A DNA stretch of 64,000 bases from UASB124 sp041662445 (GTDB lineage: Bacteria; Babelota; Babeliae; Babelales; RVW-14). Numbering within the stretch: position 1 is the first letter of the stretch; the number at the start of each line of letters is the position of its first letter. Below are positions 33,682 through 41,415 of the stretch, in pieces. The position numbers and the translations under genes were made by a program. The notes under the pieces were generated by a model. That model did no database searches and was not told the DNA's origin. It saw nothing but the letters and a program-made list of their open reading frames with translations. The stretch covers positions 1 through 64,000 of the forward strand of contig JBAZSL010000006.1 of assembly GCA_041662445.1 (NCBI GenBank), read 5' to 3'.

Positions 33682-34846
33682 GCACGTAGCAACGGATAGG
33701 CAATGTGAAATTGGCTAGATCAATGAGCCAACCGGTTTCGATTTTGCACCGAGCGCTGTTGTAGTTTTGTCGTGTTCCATAATCGATTTCAAGCAATGAG
33801 ACGTAATCGTCCCCTATTTTAACTAAGAGATCAAGCTCTCTAAATTTTGGAGAAACAATGGTGCATGATTGTTTATTAATACAGAGGGGTTCGGTATTCT
33901 TTGCGGCATTTTCGATATATGCCTCGTGATTAATAACGATATCCATGCATTGCTTGATGACCTGGTCATTGCTGTGCGTAAGCCGCGTCCACACATCGTC
34001 ATCTGACATGGCGTAGGTAAAATCATTTTCTTTGATGATACCGATTTGGAAGGCTCGTTCTAACGCATGCTTGGTGTATTCGTATACGACAGTATTCCAC
34101 GGCGCGCTCATATTGATTTTGATTGTTTCCAGGTAGAGCGTGACAAGCCGTTGTGCGCTTTTAACTGTTTTGAAATACCAGAATTCTTTTGAGGTTTTTG
34201 CATCAGCGTTATGAAAATCTAAATCAGCAAAAACTTCTGTGAGCTCCTGATCAGTAATTTTTCCGGCAAGTAGGCCGCCAACAAGCGTATAATCAATGCG
34301 ATCTAAAAAAGGCTTTTGGCAAATATCGTCAAGCTGAAAATTGTATTTTTTGAGAATGGTTGCTACTTCATGATCAATCAAAAAGCGGTTCAGGATGTCA
34401 TCTTGATAAGAGCAACCTGATTTTTTATTACCATGAAATAAAAAATCAGCGACGTGTGAAAATGCAGTGTGCGAAATGTCGTGGAGGAGCGCCGAAATTT
34501 GGTCGGCCAGAGGTCTGCCCTTGAGCCGATACATTGCCCATAAACATATTGAATGATCAAAGCGCGTATAGTTATTTCCGTTGGCATACAAAGTTTTTGC
34601 TTTTACGTAATGTGAAGGTCCATATTGATGGATGTTGATAAGCCGTTGCATTGCAGGACACGTAACAAGGTCATGGAGTATGGGTTCAGTGCAGGTAAAG
34701 CTGCCGTAGGGTGTTTGAACGTGCATGCCATCCGCCGTATTGTTGATTGAAACAACTGGCGCATGGACCGCACTCAGAGATGATGTTAAGAACACCGTAA
34801 AGAAAAAAAATAATTTTTGTATATGGGTTTGAGAAAGTGAGATCAT
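33668..34846 (-). CDS. Exported HD-domain phosphohydrolase
   Basis: 392 residues. A signal peptide (HIQKLFFFFTVFLTSSLSAV) precedes an HD hydrolase related to dNTPases: PYGSFTCTEPILHDLVTCPAMQRL, YTRFDHSICLWAM (first His), SALLHDISHTAFSH (His-Asp) and FLDRIDYTLVGGLL (last Asp). The order matches the dGTPase/SAMHD1-like HD group, whose members are normally cytoplasmic. Export of such an enzyme is odd and suggests action on extracellular or host nucleotides or another phosphoester (inference). The C-terminal half (about 210-392) is not recognised. Confidence 0.82.
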   Translation of the reverse strand: MISLSQTHIQKLFFFFTVFLTSSLSAVHAPVVSINNTADGMHVQTPYGSFTCTEPILHDLVTCPAMQRLINIHQYGPSHYVKAKTLYANGNNYTRFDHSICLWAMYRLKGRPLADQISALLHDISHTAFSHVADFLFHGNKKSGCSYQDDILNRFLIDHEVATILKKYNFQLDDICQKPFLDRIDYTLVGGLLAGKITDQELTEVFADLDFHNADAKTSKEFWYFKTVKSAQRLVTLYLETIKINMSAPWNTVVYEYTKHALERAFQIGIIKENDFTYAMSDDDVWTRLTHSNDQVIKQCMDIVINHEAYIENAAKNTEPLCINKQSCTIVSPKFRELDLLVKIGDDYVSLLEIDYGTRQNYNSARCKIETGWLIDLANFTLPIRCYVLNGH

Positions 34847-35080
34847 CGGAAATCTTTCGTGAAATAATGAATAGATCTACAGATCAAAATACAAGAAATA
34901 TGAATCAACGAATGCTCTTCATATGGGTTTCATATTTTAGGTATTTTTGTGTGTTTGTAAAGAATCCTTTGCTGTATGTGATGATGATTTCAAGCTTTTT
35001 CCTCATAAGCTTGTTGTCATTGCAGGGTGTTACTTATAGTGATTTATGTGTTTTTACAAAATTTAAGAATGGGAGCTGTA

Positions 35081-36016
35081 ATGAAGTGGTCTGAGTTGGC
35101 AAGTTGCGTTTCCTGCATTGTTTTATCGCTATCGTTCGTTGTAGATCTTTGCGCGCTGCAGCCCAAAAAAAATCACGGTGAATTGCGCAAACCTTATGTC
35201 AAAGCAGGCATCAATGGCCTGCAACGTGATGTTGCTCAAGACGTATGGGGGCAGGGCTTAAAGCAGCCGCAAAATATTATTAAAGAACAACTCAATTCTC
35301 CAGAATTTCAGGCGACCATAGGCAGGATGCAAGAAAATTTGGGGATTACCGAGGTGGTTCTTAATAAGAAAGCCAAGAGCCTCAGCGATCAGATGCAGCT
35401 TAAAAACACAGATGAATTCGAAACATGGTTGCCCGCCGTGAAGCTGCTTTTGCCTCGATATAGCCAACTTGTTTGTGATATAAGTCAGATATATCTAGAA
35501 AATAATGAGCACGTTTTGCAGGCTGCTATAGGTGAAAAGTATAAAAAAAATTTGGAAGCTCTTAATCCTCAATGGATTACTTCGTATTCAGCGCAAGATG
35601 TAAGCGCTGCACATGAATTAAGACGCGATTTAGATGCGCTATATGTTCGCATTGACACATTATTTAATGAATTTTTTCCATTAACGTTGAAACTTGATGA
35701 CAACGTGGTGGTGGCAAACATAAAAGGACTGATAGCACAATTTGAAGGTTTTTTGTTGCAGAGTATTGCTGGTACGCCATTTACACACCAAACCACCTCG
35801 TATCAATATTTTTTTTTAAAATTACAGGAGCCTTCTTCTGCCAAAATTATCGGCATAATGCCGAAGAAATTTCAGGAGAAATTGTTTGATAAAACTGTTG
35901 TTCTTATGTATCACGTGGCGCAGCAATCTAAGCAGATGACTTATTTTGATAGCGATTTTTTGGGTTATGTAGGTAAAATTCATGATCCAGAGATGAAAAA
36001 GTTGATTGAGAACTAA
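35081..36016 (+). CDS. Exported helical protein of unknown function
   Basis: 311 residues. ATG 35081 has GGGAG six bases upstream; the frame is open from 35027. The signal peptide (SCVSCIVLSLSFVV, junction DLCAL) is followed by a Lys-rich segment and an almost fully helical protein (LSDQMQLKNTDEFETWLPAVKLLLPRY.. etc.), without Cys in the mature chain or any repeat. The 234-base gap before it holds a possible promoter (TTGTTG, 18 bases, TATAGT near 35040). No family recognised. Confidence 0.75.
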   Translation: MKWSELASCVSCIVLSLSFVVDLCALQPKKNHGELRKPYVKAGINGLQRDVAQDVWGQGLKQPQNIIKEQLNSPEFQATIGRMQENLGITEVVLNKKAKSLSDQMQLKNTDEFETWLPAVKLLLPRYSQLVCDISQIYLENNEHVLQAAIGEKYKKNLEALNPQWITSYSAQDVSAAHELRRDLDALYVRIDTLFNEFFPLTLKLDDNVVVANIKGLIAQFEGFLLQSIAGTPFTHQTTSYQYFFLKLQEPSSAKIIGIMPKKFQEKLFDKTVVLMYHVAQQSKQMTYFDSDFLGYVGKIHDPEMKKLIEN

Positions 36017-36157
36017 TTACTGACGATGTCCCTTTCTCTCAAGCTGTTCAACAGTTTCAGACCGACCAGCGAAAACAATAGACCTTCATTAATGATCAAG
36101 TTGTCGCATGACCCGCAACAAGAAAGAGGTTGTTGCACTTTGTTTGCCAAGAATACT

Positions 36158-36224
36158 TTGATTTTTGTTAAATAGTGGTTATGCTTCTTCCCCTTTTTGA
36201 GCTCTAAATAATTATCGCTAGCGA
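36158..36224 (+). promoter_or_regulatory. Ankyrin-family promoter and palindrome, copy 1
   Basis: TTGATT (36158-36163), a 16-base spacer, TATGCT (36180-36185), then a ten-base perfect palindrome TCGCTAGCGA (36215-36224) 29 bases downstream of the -10. The same layout occurs upstream of the next two genes; 23 bases around the -35 are identical in copies 1 and 2. Confidence 0.75.
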
Positions 36225-36231
36225 GTATTTA

Positions 36232-36388
36232 TTCTACTTCGCCAGAAAACCCCGGGCTTTTAAACCCGCGGGATGAATGGCGAGTAGAACCCTTCGTAGC
36301 TCTGCAAGAGCGAAGTAGGGTTAGGCTTCGAAGAATTTCGCGCGGCACACCGGCTTCCGACTTCGCTCTACGAGCTTCGACGGACAGG
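36232..36388. repeat. Palindromic repeat element in the leader of the first ankyrin paralogue
   Basis: It starts with an inverted repeat TTCTACTTCGCCA/TGGCGAGTAGAA (36232-36244, 36278-36289) enclosing a GC-rich hairpin, unlike the AT-rich surroundings. It contains CCCTTCGTAGCT (36290-36301) and, inverted, CCTGTCCGTCGAAGCT (36388-36373). Both blocks recur in the element at 38504-38722 (12 of 12 and 15 of 16 bases). It is non-coding and lies between promoter and start codon. Confidence 0.7.
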
Positions 36389-36477
36389 TAAAAGCCGATG
36401 TGCGCTGCATTTTGCTGCTGTATCGTTCGACTGGTTGCGGTGAGTATTATTTTTAGAAATAGTAGGAGATCTTTCTT

Positions 36478-37350
36478 ATGAAACGTTTAATTCGTAGTTC
36501 CTGCGCGTTCCTTGTGTTGATCAGTGGTATCATTTTTGATGGAAATTATGTTTTTGGTATGCATGCATGTGATTATAAATTAGCTGCTCAGTCTTATTAT
36601 GAAGAGTTGGCCGAATCTCAATTAGCACAACGACAAATTATGATAATGCTCAACAGCAGAAATCCAAATTTCGCCAGATTAAATTGGCTTGTTGAACAAA
36701 AAGCCGCACGAGCCTTGCAGCCAAAACAACAAATTCTTAACAATTATCTCATTGCGTGTCTGAGCAATCAGTTGCTAACAAGTGCCCGTGCACCAGAAAA
36801 TCTACTTGGACTTGGCGCCAATCCTTGTTGCCGTTACCCACAACGAGCGGGAGATAGGCTGAGCAATAGAACCGCGTTGATGATGGCGGTTAGCCATAGG
36901 CGATTTTTCCCGGTTGTTGATTTTCTTTTATATAAAGGAGCGGATGCAACGGCGCACGATGATAATGGCGATACGGCTTTAATAATCGCTGCTCAAAAAG
37001 ATAGTTTAGACATGGTTACATCTATTGTTCAAGCATTAGTAAATACAACATATGTACAGGCGCACAGTGAGGCACAAACGGTAGAGAATACATGGTTAAC
37101 ATGCCCAACAGAGGTGATCTCTACATGTATAGAGCCATTTCTTTCTACCCGCTATTGCATCAATTACCAAAATAGTTTTGGGAATACTGCGCTTACATAT
37201 GCGTCCGCCCGTAATGACGCTGCAATGGTTCGCTATTTACTCGAAAATGGTGCAGATGCAACACTGAAAAATGCAGCCAGGCAAACGGCTTTTGACCTTG
37301 CCACCGATGCTGCCGTTAAGACGTTGTTGCAACAGTATATGCAACTCTAG
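36478..37350 (+). CDS. Exported ankyrin-repeat protein, tandem family member 1
   Basis: 290 residues. The signal peptide (RSSCAFLVLISGIIFDG, junction VFGM) is followed by a helical N-terminal region, ankyrin repeats at about 130-190 (RTALMMAVSHRRFFPVVDFLL, DTALIIAAQKDSLDMVTSIV), an insert with W..CPTEVISTCIEPFL (about 203-222), then two C-terminal repeats (NTALTYASARNDAAMVRYLL, RQTAFDLATDAAVKTLL). The insert is conserved in the two following genes and resembles an F-box-like helix pair. It shares promoter architecture with 37503 and 38773, indicating tandem duplication. Confidence 0.85.
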   Translation: MKRLIRSSCAFLVLISGIIFDGNYVFGMHACDYKLAAQSYYEELAESQLAQRQIMIMLNSRNPNFARLNWLVEQKAARALQPKQQILNNYLIACLSNQLLTSARAPENLLGLGANPCCRYPQRAGDRLSNRTALMMAVSHRRFFPVVDFLLYKGADATAHDDNGDTALIIAAQKDSLDMVTSIVQALVNTTYVQAHSEAQTVENTWLTCPTEVISTCIEPFLSTRYCINYQNSFGNTALTYASARNDAAMVRYLLENGADATLKNAARQTAFDLATDAAVKTLLQQYMQL

Positions 37351-37372
37351 TTTTTTATACGCCACTAATACT

Positions 37373-37437
37373 TTGATTTTTGTTAAATAAGCGCTATGCT
37401 CTCTGCCCTTTGAGCTCTGAATAGTGGTCACTAGTGA
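37373..37437 (+). promoter_or_regulatory. Ankyrin-family promoter and palindrome, copy 2
   Basis: TTGATT (37373-37378), a 16-base spacer, TATGCT (37395-37400), palindrome TCACTAGTGA (37428-37437) 27 bases after the -10. No repeat element is inserted, so the leader to the ATG at 37503 is only about 100 bases. This copy shows the probable ancestral arrangement. Confidence 0.75.
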
Positions 37438-37502
37438 TTCTCGTTTTTGTCGTCGTTGTACATTTTTTGAACAGGAAATTTTACTTGTATAAGGTTTTTT
37501 AT

Positions 37503-38411
37503 ATGAACAAACTTATTCGAATCTGCTTGGCATCATGCGCATTGTCAGTGATTGCCCCAAATGACAACTCGCTATTCGCGCTTTTTCCCGACTTTCCCGA
37601 AGGTTTTTTGCCGACACCTTTAACCATAACTGAAGCTGGTCCAAGTTCTTTTGCGCAAAAAAATGCCGAAAATGCATTTTATAGCGAACTATTTAGGCTA
37701 AGACCAAATTACGGTACATTGCGTGTTCTACTTGATACTTGGCTCGATTCCCTGCAAACAACTGGCGGGTATCCTGACCGTGTACGATATCTTCGCAATG
37801 CATCTGATGGGATATTAGTCAGCTGTGAAGATAGAAACGAAGCCCAACAAACCCTGCTGGATGCTATTGTCGGTCGAGAGCTTAAAAACGCAAATCCATC
37901 TTATATTATTGTAGACATGCTCATGGACTTAGGCGCGGACTCTGGTCGTGCACTTGAAGCCGCAGTTGAAGCACAAAATACGGATATCGCGTATTTAATT
38001 CTTTCCACCGATCCTGTTGCCATTAACTTTCAAAATGAATGCACGAGAGAAACAGCAATTATTCTTGCAGCACAAAAGAATGATTTTGCAATGCTTCAGA
38101 TTTTGACCAAGCCAGAACCTTGTTCAGGTGTTGATGCTGCGCGTGCAGCGCTTGCCGAGTGGCAAGCTTGTCCAGTGGATGTATTTTCAGTGTGTATACA
38201 GCCGTTTTTTGATCTTATTAATATGCAAGATATTTATGGAAGCACAGCGCTCATGCATGCAGCAAACCACAACAACCTTGAGATGGTCGAATATTTATTG
38301 CAATGCGGTGCCGATACAACAATCCAAAATGTAGATGGTCGAAGAGCTGCTGACTTTACCACCTGTCCGGCGCTGAAAGCAGTTATCACCAATTATGAAA
38401 AACAAAATTGA
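37503..38411 (+). CDS. Exported ankyrin-repeat protein, tandem family member 2
   Basis: 302 residues. ATG 37503 with AAGG upstream; the longer frame from 37434 would run through the leader. The signal peptide (IRICLASCALSVIAPN, junction LFAL) replaces the Met of its sisters with Leu. The middle contains divergent ankyrin repeats (LMDLGADSGRALEAAVEAQN.., ETAIILAAQKNDFAMLQIL), then EWQACPVDVFSVCIQPFFD (about 223-241), and C-terminal repeats (STALMHAANHNNLEMVEYLL, GADTTIQNVDGRRAADF). It is most similar to the 38773 gene. Confidence 0.85.
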   Translation: MNKLIRICLASCALSVIAPNDNSLFALFPDFPEGFLPTPLTITEAGPSSFAQKNAENAFYSELFRLRPNYGTLRVLLDTWLDSLQTTGGYPDRVRYLRNASDGILVSCEDRNEAQQTLLDAIVGRELKNANPSYIIVDMLMDLGADSGRALEAAVEAQNTDIAYLILSTDPVAINFQNECTRETAIILAAQKNDFAMLQILTKPEPCSGVDAARAALAEWQACPVDVFSVCIQPFFDLINMQDIYGSTALMHAANHNNLEMVEYLLQCGADTTIQNVDGRRAADFTTCPALKAVITNYEKQN

Positions 38412-38415
38412 AAAA

Positions 38416-38482
38416 TTGATTTTTCTTGCGCACACGCTATAGTCTCCCTCCCTTTTTACCTGTAGATAACGATCACTAGTGA
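38416..38482 (+). promoter_or_regulatory. Ankyrin-family promoter and palindrome, copy 3
   Basis: TTGATT (38416-38421), a 16-base spacer, TATAGT (38438-38443), palindrome TCACTAGTGA (38473-38482) 29 bases after the -10. The MITE-like element follows at 38504. Confidence 0.75.
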
Positions 38483-38503
38483 TTTTTACTTTCATTGCCG
38501 TAG

Positions 38504-38722
38504 GTTGCGTTGACTTTTTACGTCATCCCCGCCTCAGCGCGGGGATCCAGAGCTTTTGTTTTAACTTGCGATAATAAAAGTTGATAGCAAAACGTATGTT
38601 TTTCTGGATTCCCTCTTCCGCGGCCTGTCCGCCGAAGCTAGCCCCAGCGTAGGAGGGCCTGCCCTTCGTAGCTAGTTTCAGCGTAGGAGGGGAATGACAT
38701 CGTTGTCATAAAAGTCAACAGA
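38504..38722. mobile_element. MITE-like non-autonomous element with 7-base target duplication
   Basis: About 219 bases, non-coding. GCCGTAG directly flanks it on both sides (38497-38503 and 38723-38729). Terminal inverted repeats include GTTGACTTTT (38509-38518) and AAAAGTCAAC (38710-38719), with a second pair GTCATCCCC/GGGGAATGAC inside and a third pair GGGGATCCAG/CTGGATTCCC. Removing the element and one GCCGTAG copy restores an alignment with the leader of the 37503 gene (...GTACATTT...), supporting a true insertion. No transposase in the window could mobilise it. Confidence 0.75.
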
Positions 38723-38772
38723 GCCGTAGTACATTTGCGAAATAGATAACACTATCTTTATGAGGTTTTTAT

Positions 38773-39666
38773 ATGAATCATCTTGCTCGAATTTGCTGCT
38801 TGTCATTTGCAGTACTTACTATTATTCCCAATGGGAATACGCTTTTTGGAATGAAAAGAAAATTTTCTCCGCCAACTTTGACGATCCCTAAAGATGTCAG
38901 TAAGGCCACACAAAAAGCAGCTGAAGAAGCATTTTATGCAGAACTGTATGGTGAAAATCCAACTGCTGATAAGTTGAGACAATTGCTTGATGATTGGCTT
39001 GATACTTTAAATTGTGTCACCGAAGGCGTTTCTCCTTCTGTGCACTATCATCGTGACGCAACTGCCGGTATCTTGGTTTTTGCTCACACGAGAGAAGCTG
39101 CCCAACAAATGCTACTCAATGGTATAGTTCGCGAGGTGCTTGCAGATTGCGACGCATCTTCTGAGATTCTAACAAGACTGATAGCTTTGGGTGCAGATAC
39201 TAAGTCTGCATTGCTAGATGCAGCGAGGCATAATAATCTCCGGCTTGTTAACGTAATCATTTCCAGGGATCCGTATGCAGTTAACTATCAAAATGAAATG
39301 TACAAAACAACCGCATTTATTTATGCAGCGAAGCATAATAACTATGATATGCTTTATGCCTTGGATAGAGCATTTGTGGAAGTATCGCAATTAGTTCTTG
39401 CTGAATGGGAACAATGCCCACTCGATGTATTTAAATTTTGTATACAACCATTTTTTGATCCTATGAATGCGCAAGATTCTCGCGGAAATACACCACTCAT
39501 GTATGCAGCTGAAAATGATGACTTGCCTATGGTGCGTTATTTATTGCAACGTGGAGCTGACAAATCAATCCAAAATAACGCAAAGCAAACAGCTGATCAA
39601 ATGGCTATCACTGTTTTGATGAGAGATTTTATAGTCGAGTACGGTAATCGAAAAAATCAAGAATAA
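38773..39666 (+). CDS. Exported ankyrin-repeat protein, tandem family member 3
   Basis: 297 residues. The signal peptide (ARICCLSFAVLTIIPNG, junction LFGM) is followed by a Lys/Pro-rich start (KRKFSPPTLTIP) and the same layout as the 37503 protein: LDDWLDTL, LIALGADTKSALLDAARHNN, TAFIYAAKHNNYDML, EWEQCPLDVFKFCIQPFFD (about 210-228), then NTPLMYAAENDDLPMVRYLL and GADKSIQNNAKQTAD. Terminated by the GGGGCCCC hairpin. Confidence 0.85.
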   Translation: MNHLARICCLSFAVLTIIPNGNTLFGMKRKFSPPTLTIPKDVSKATQKAAEEAFYAELYGENPTADKLRQLLDDWLDTLNCVTEGVSPSVHYHRDATAGILVFAHTREAAQQMLLNGIVREVLADCDASSEILTRLIALGADTKSALLDAARHNNLRLVNVIISRDPYAVNYQNEMYKTTAFIYAAKHNNYDMLYALDRAFVEVSQLVLAEWEQCPLDVFKFCIQPFFDPMNAQDSRGNTPLMYAAENDDLPMVRYLLQRGADKSIQNNAKQTADQMAITVLMRDFIVEYGNRKNQE

Positions 39667-39673
39667 CTATTTA

Positions 39674-39696
39674 GGGGCCCCTGTTCTTGGGGCCCC
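39674..39696. terminator. GC-only hairpin between ankyrin gene and pilQ
   Basis: GGGGCCCC (39674-39681), loop TGTTCTT, GGGGCCCC (39689-39696). An eight-base-pair all-GC stem between convergent genes; the following T-tract is weak in either direction (ATTTCAT; TAAATAGTT). Confidence 0.55.
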
Positions 39697-39712
39697 ATTT
39701 CATGCATTATCA

Positions 39713-41407
39713 TCATGCCTCAACCAACGTTGGGGTTATGAAAATCAAAAGTTGTTCATCAGAATTTTGATGTCGTGATGCTTTAAAGAGCCATCCAATT
39801 ACCGGGATATCTTTGAGAAATGGTATGCCGTTGGTGTCTTTCGCCTTAGATTCAGTGATCAAGCCTCCAATCAGTGTCGTCTGCCCGCTGCGCAATAAAA
39901 CACGATTTGTCGATCTTGATGTCCGCACCGTATAGTTAAATTCTGATTCTCTGCTGCCTTGCTCGCGCTTGACTTTCAGATCAACAACATACGAATTCTC
40001 GACAAATATTTCGAGCAAAACTGAACCGTGATCTGGGGCAACGGTTGGCTTAACTTTGAGCATGATCCCGATATCTTTGTAATTTACCGTAGTTACGTTG
40101 GTTGGTTTGCTCTCTACCACCTCATCAAGACGTACCGCATGGGGCATGGTTTCACCAATCAAAATTTCGGCAGATTCTTCGTTACATACCAAAAGCGATG
40201 GTTTGAGAATTGTTTTTACATCGTTGCGATATTCGGCGGCGTTGAGCGTCATATTCAGGCGCTTGGTATTCATATCGTTATTACCAAAAATGAAGGGCAC
40301 CGTTGAGAGGGTTGATTTGATTACACTCGGAACTAAATTGAGCGCCCATCCAGTAATTTCGTCATAGGGGGTATTCTTGTCGGTTGGGTTTCCATTTCCC
40401 TTTGAATTTTCAAATGGTCCAAGACCAACAAAATCAACATGCTTAACACTTTCGCGTCGGTTGTACACGCCGGACCAGTTGATGCCCAGCACATCTTCAA
40501 AATCTTTGGTGGTACGGACTACTCGTGCATCAATTCTTATTTGGGGAATCTTAATATCCATTTCCGCAAGGGCATGAGAAAATTCTTCTATTTGATCTTT
40601 ATGAGCCTTACAGAAGATTTTGCGATTGACGTCGTCAAGGACAAGATACATATTTTGCTTGTCGCTGCTTGCTTGCGTAATTCCCTGCCATAATTTTTCG
40701 ATACGCGCTTTGAATGCATCGTTCCATTTAACGTAGAGCAAAGATTTGGTCAGTGTTGAAAAATCTCTTTCGCGCTCACGCGAGGCAATACTCGTAAAAA
40801 GTTCACGTGCTGTTTGCATTTTCATCACGCGCCATACCCCAAAATCTTTGAGGAGCGCCAGCCGTGGCTCATTGCTTCCTAAGATACTGTTGAGCGCGGC
40901 AGCAAGCGGCACGTCATCAAGGCGAAGTTCCTGGACTGAACCGGTGATATCAGAATCTACTACCAACTGCACGCCGGAGCTTTTACTGATAAGGGCAAGA
41001 GCCTCTTTCGTTGGCATTGTTTTGAGGTGAAGCGATACAGTTTTTTCTTGAAGCTCAGGTGCTTCGAGTTGTTTTTGCACAATATCAATAATTCCTTGGG
41101 ATGCAGTATTTTGCTGAATGAGCATTGATGCAAGTGCTGTTTTGATTGATCGTGGCTGAGCCGGATTTTTAGTCCCATGTTTTGTTTTGTGGCGGTGATG
41201 ATGTAGCGAATCTTGTACAACATGCTTGAAGGCATCAAGTGTTTCAGTATCGCGTTTCTCAAGATCTTTCTTAAAAAGATCGAGTGTTGTCGGCGGAACT
41301 TGAGAAAGATCATAATCTTGTGGTTTTGGTAACAAGGCCGAGTCTGCGTATACATAACAGGTAAAAAATAACGAAGCTGTAAGTGCAGCAGCAAGAAACC
41401 GTTTCAT
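39713..41407 (-). CDS. pilQ: Secretin (PilQ/GspD family)
   Basis: 564 residues, on the short side for PilQ. Outer-membrane ring through which the pilus or pseudopilus passes. Signal peptide (MKRFLAAALTASLFFTCYVYA). An STN-like segment is seen at about 120-190 (VSLHLKTMPTKEALALISKS, LRLDDVPLAAALNSIL), then N-domain material (MYLVLDDVNRKIFCKAHKDQ, QIRIDARVVRTTKDFEDVLG), and the secretin core (GIMLKVKPTV, VLLRSGQTTLIGGLITESKAKDTNGIPFLKDIPVIGWLFKA, LLIFITPTLV), the family fingerprint. Eight bases from the pilO/pilP-like gene and in its operon. Confidence 0.92.
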   Translation of the reverse strand: MKRFLAAALTASLFFTCYVYADSALLPKPQDYDLSQVPPTTLDLFKKDLEKRDTETLDAFKHVVQDSLHHHRHKTKHGTKNPAQPRSIKTALASMLIQQNTASQGIIDIVQKQLEAPELQEKTVSLHLKTMPTKEALALISKSSGVQLVVDSDITGSVQELRLDDVPLAAALNSILGSNEPRLALLKDFGVWRVMKMQTARELFTSIASRERERDFSTLTKSLLYVKWNDAFKARIEKLWQGITQASSDKQNMYLVLDDVNRKIFCKAHKDQIEEFSHALAEMDIKIPQIRIDARVVRTTKDFEDVLGINWSGVYNRRESVKHVDFVGLGPFENSKGNGNPTDKNTPYDEITGWALNLVPSVIKSTLSTVPFIFGNNDMNTKRLNMTLNAAEYRNDVKTILKPSLLVCNEESAEILIGETMPHAVRLDEVVESKPTNVTTVNYKDIGIMLKVKPTVAPDHGSVLLEIFVENSYVVDLKVKREQGSRESEFNYTVRTSRSTNRVLLRSGQTTLIGGLITESKAKDTNGIPFLKDIPVIGWLFKASRHQNSDEQLLIFITPTLVEA

Positions 41408-41415
41408 GTTCCCCC

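Larger units (their letters stand above)
36017..36477. other. 461-base gene-free stretch: promoter, palindrome and repeat element
   Basis: From 36017 to about 36150 nothing convincing is seen beyond a weak CAACA/TGTTG hairpin. From 36151 the region holds the shared ankyrin-family promoter and palindrome, then the 36232-36388 repeat element, and finally an AT-rich leader with AGGAG just ahead of the ATG at 36478. No frame of coding quality. Confidence 0.7.

Noticed and set aside
34837..35094. 85-residue plus-strand frame with a hydrophobic helix
   Set aside because: No ribosome site; it overlaps the starts of two supported genes and probably covers promoter DNA.
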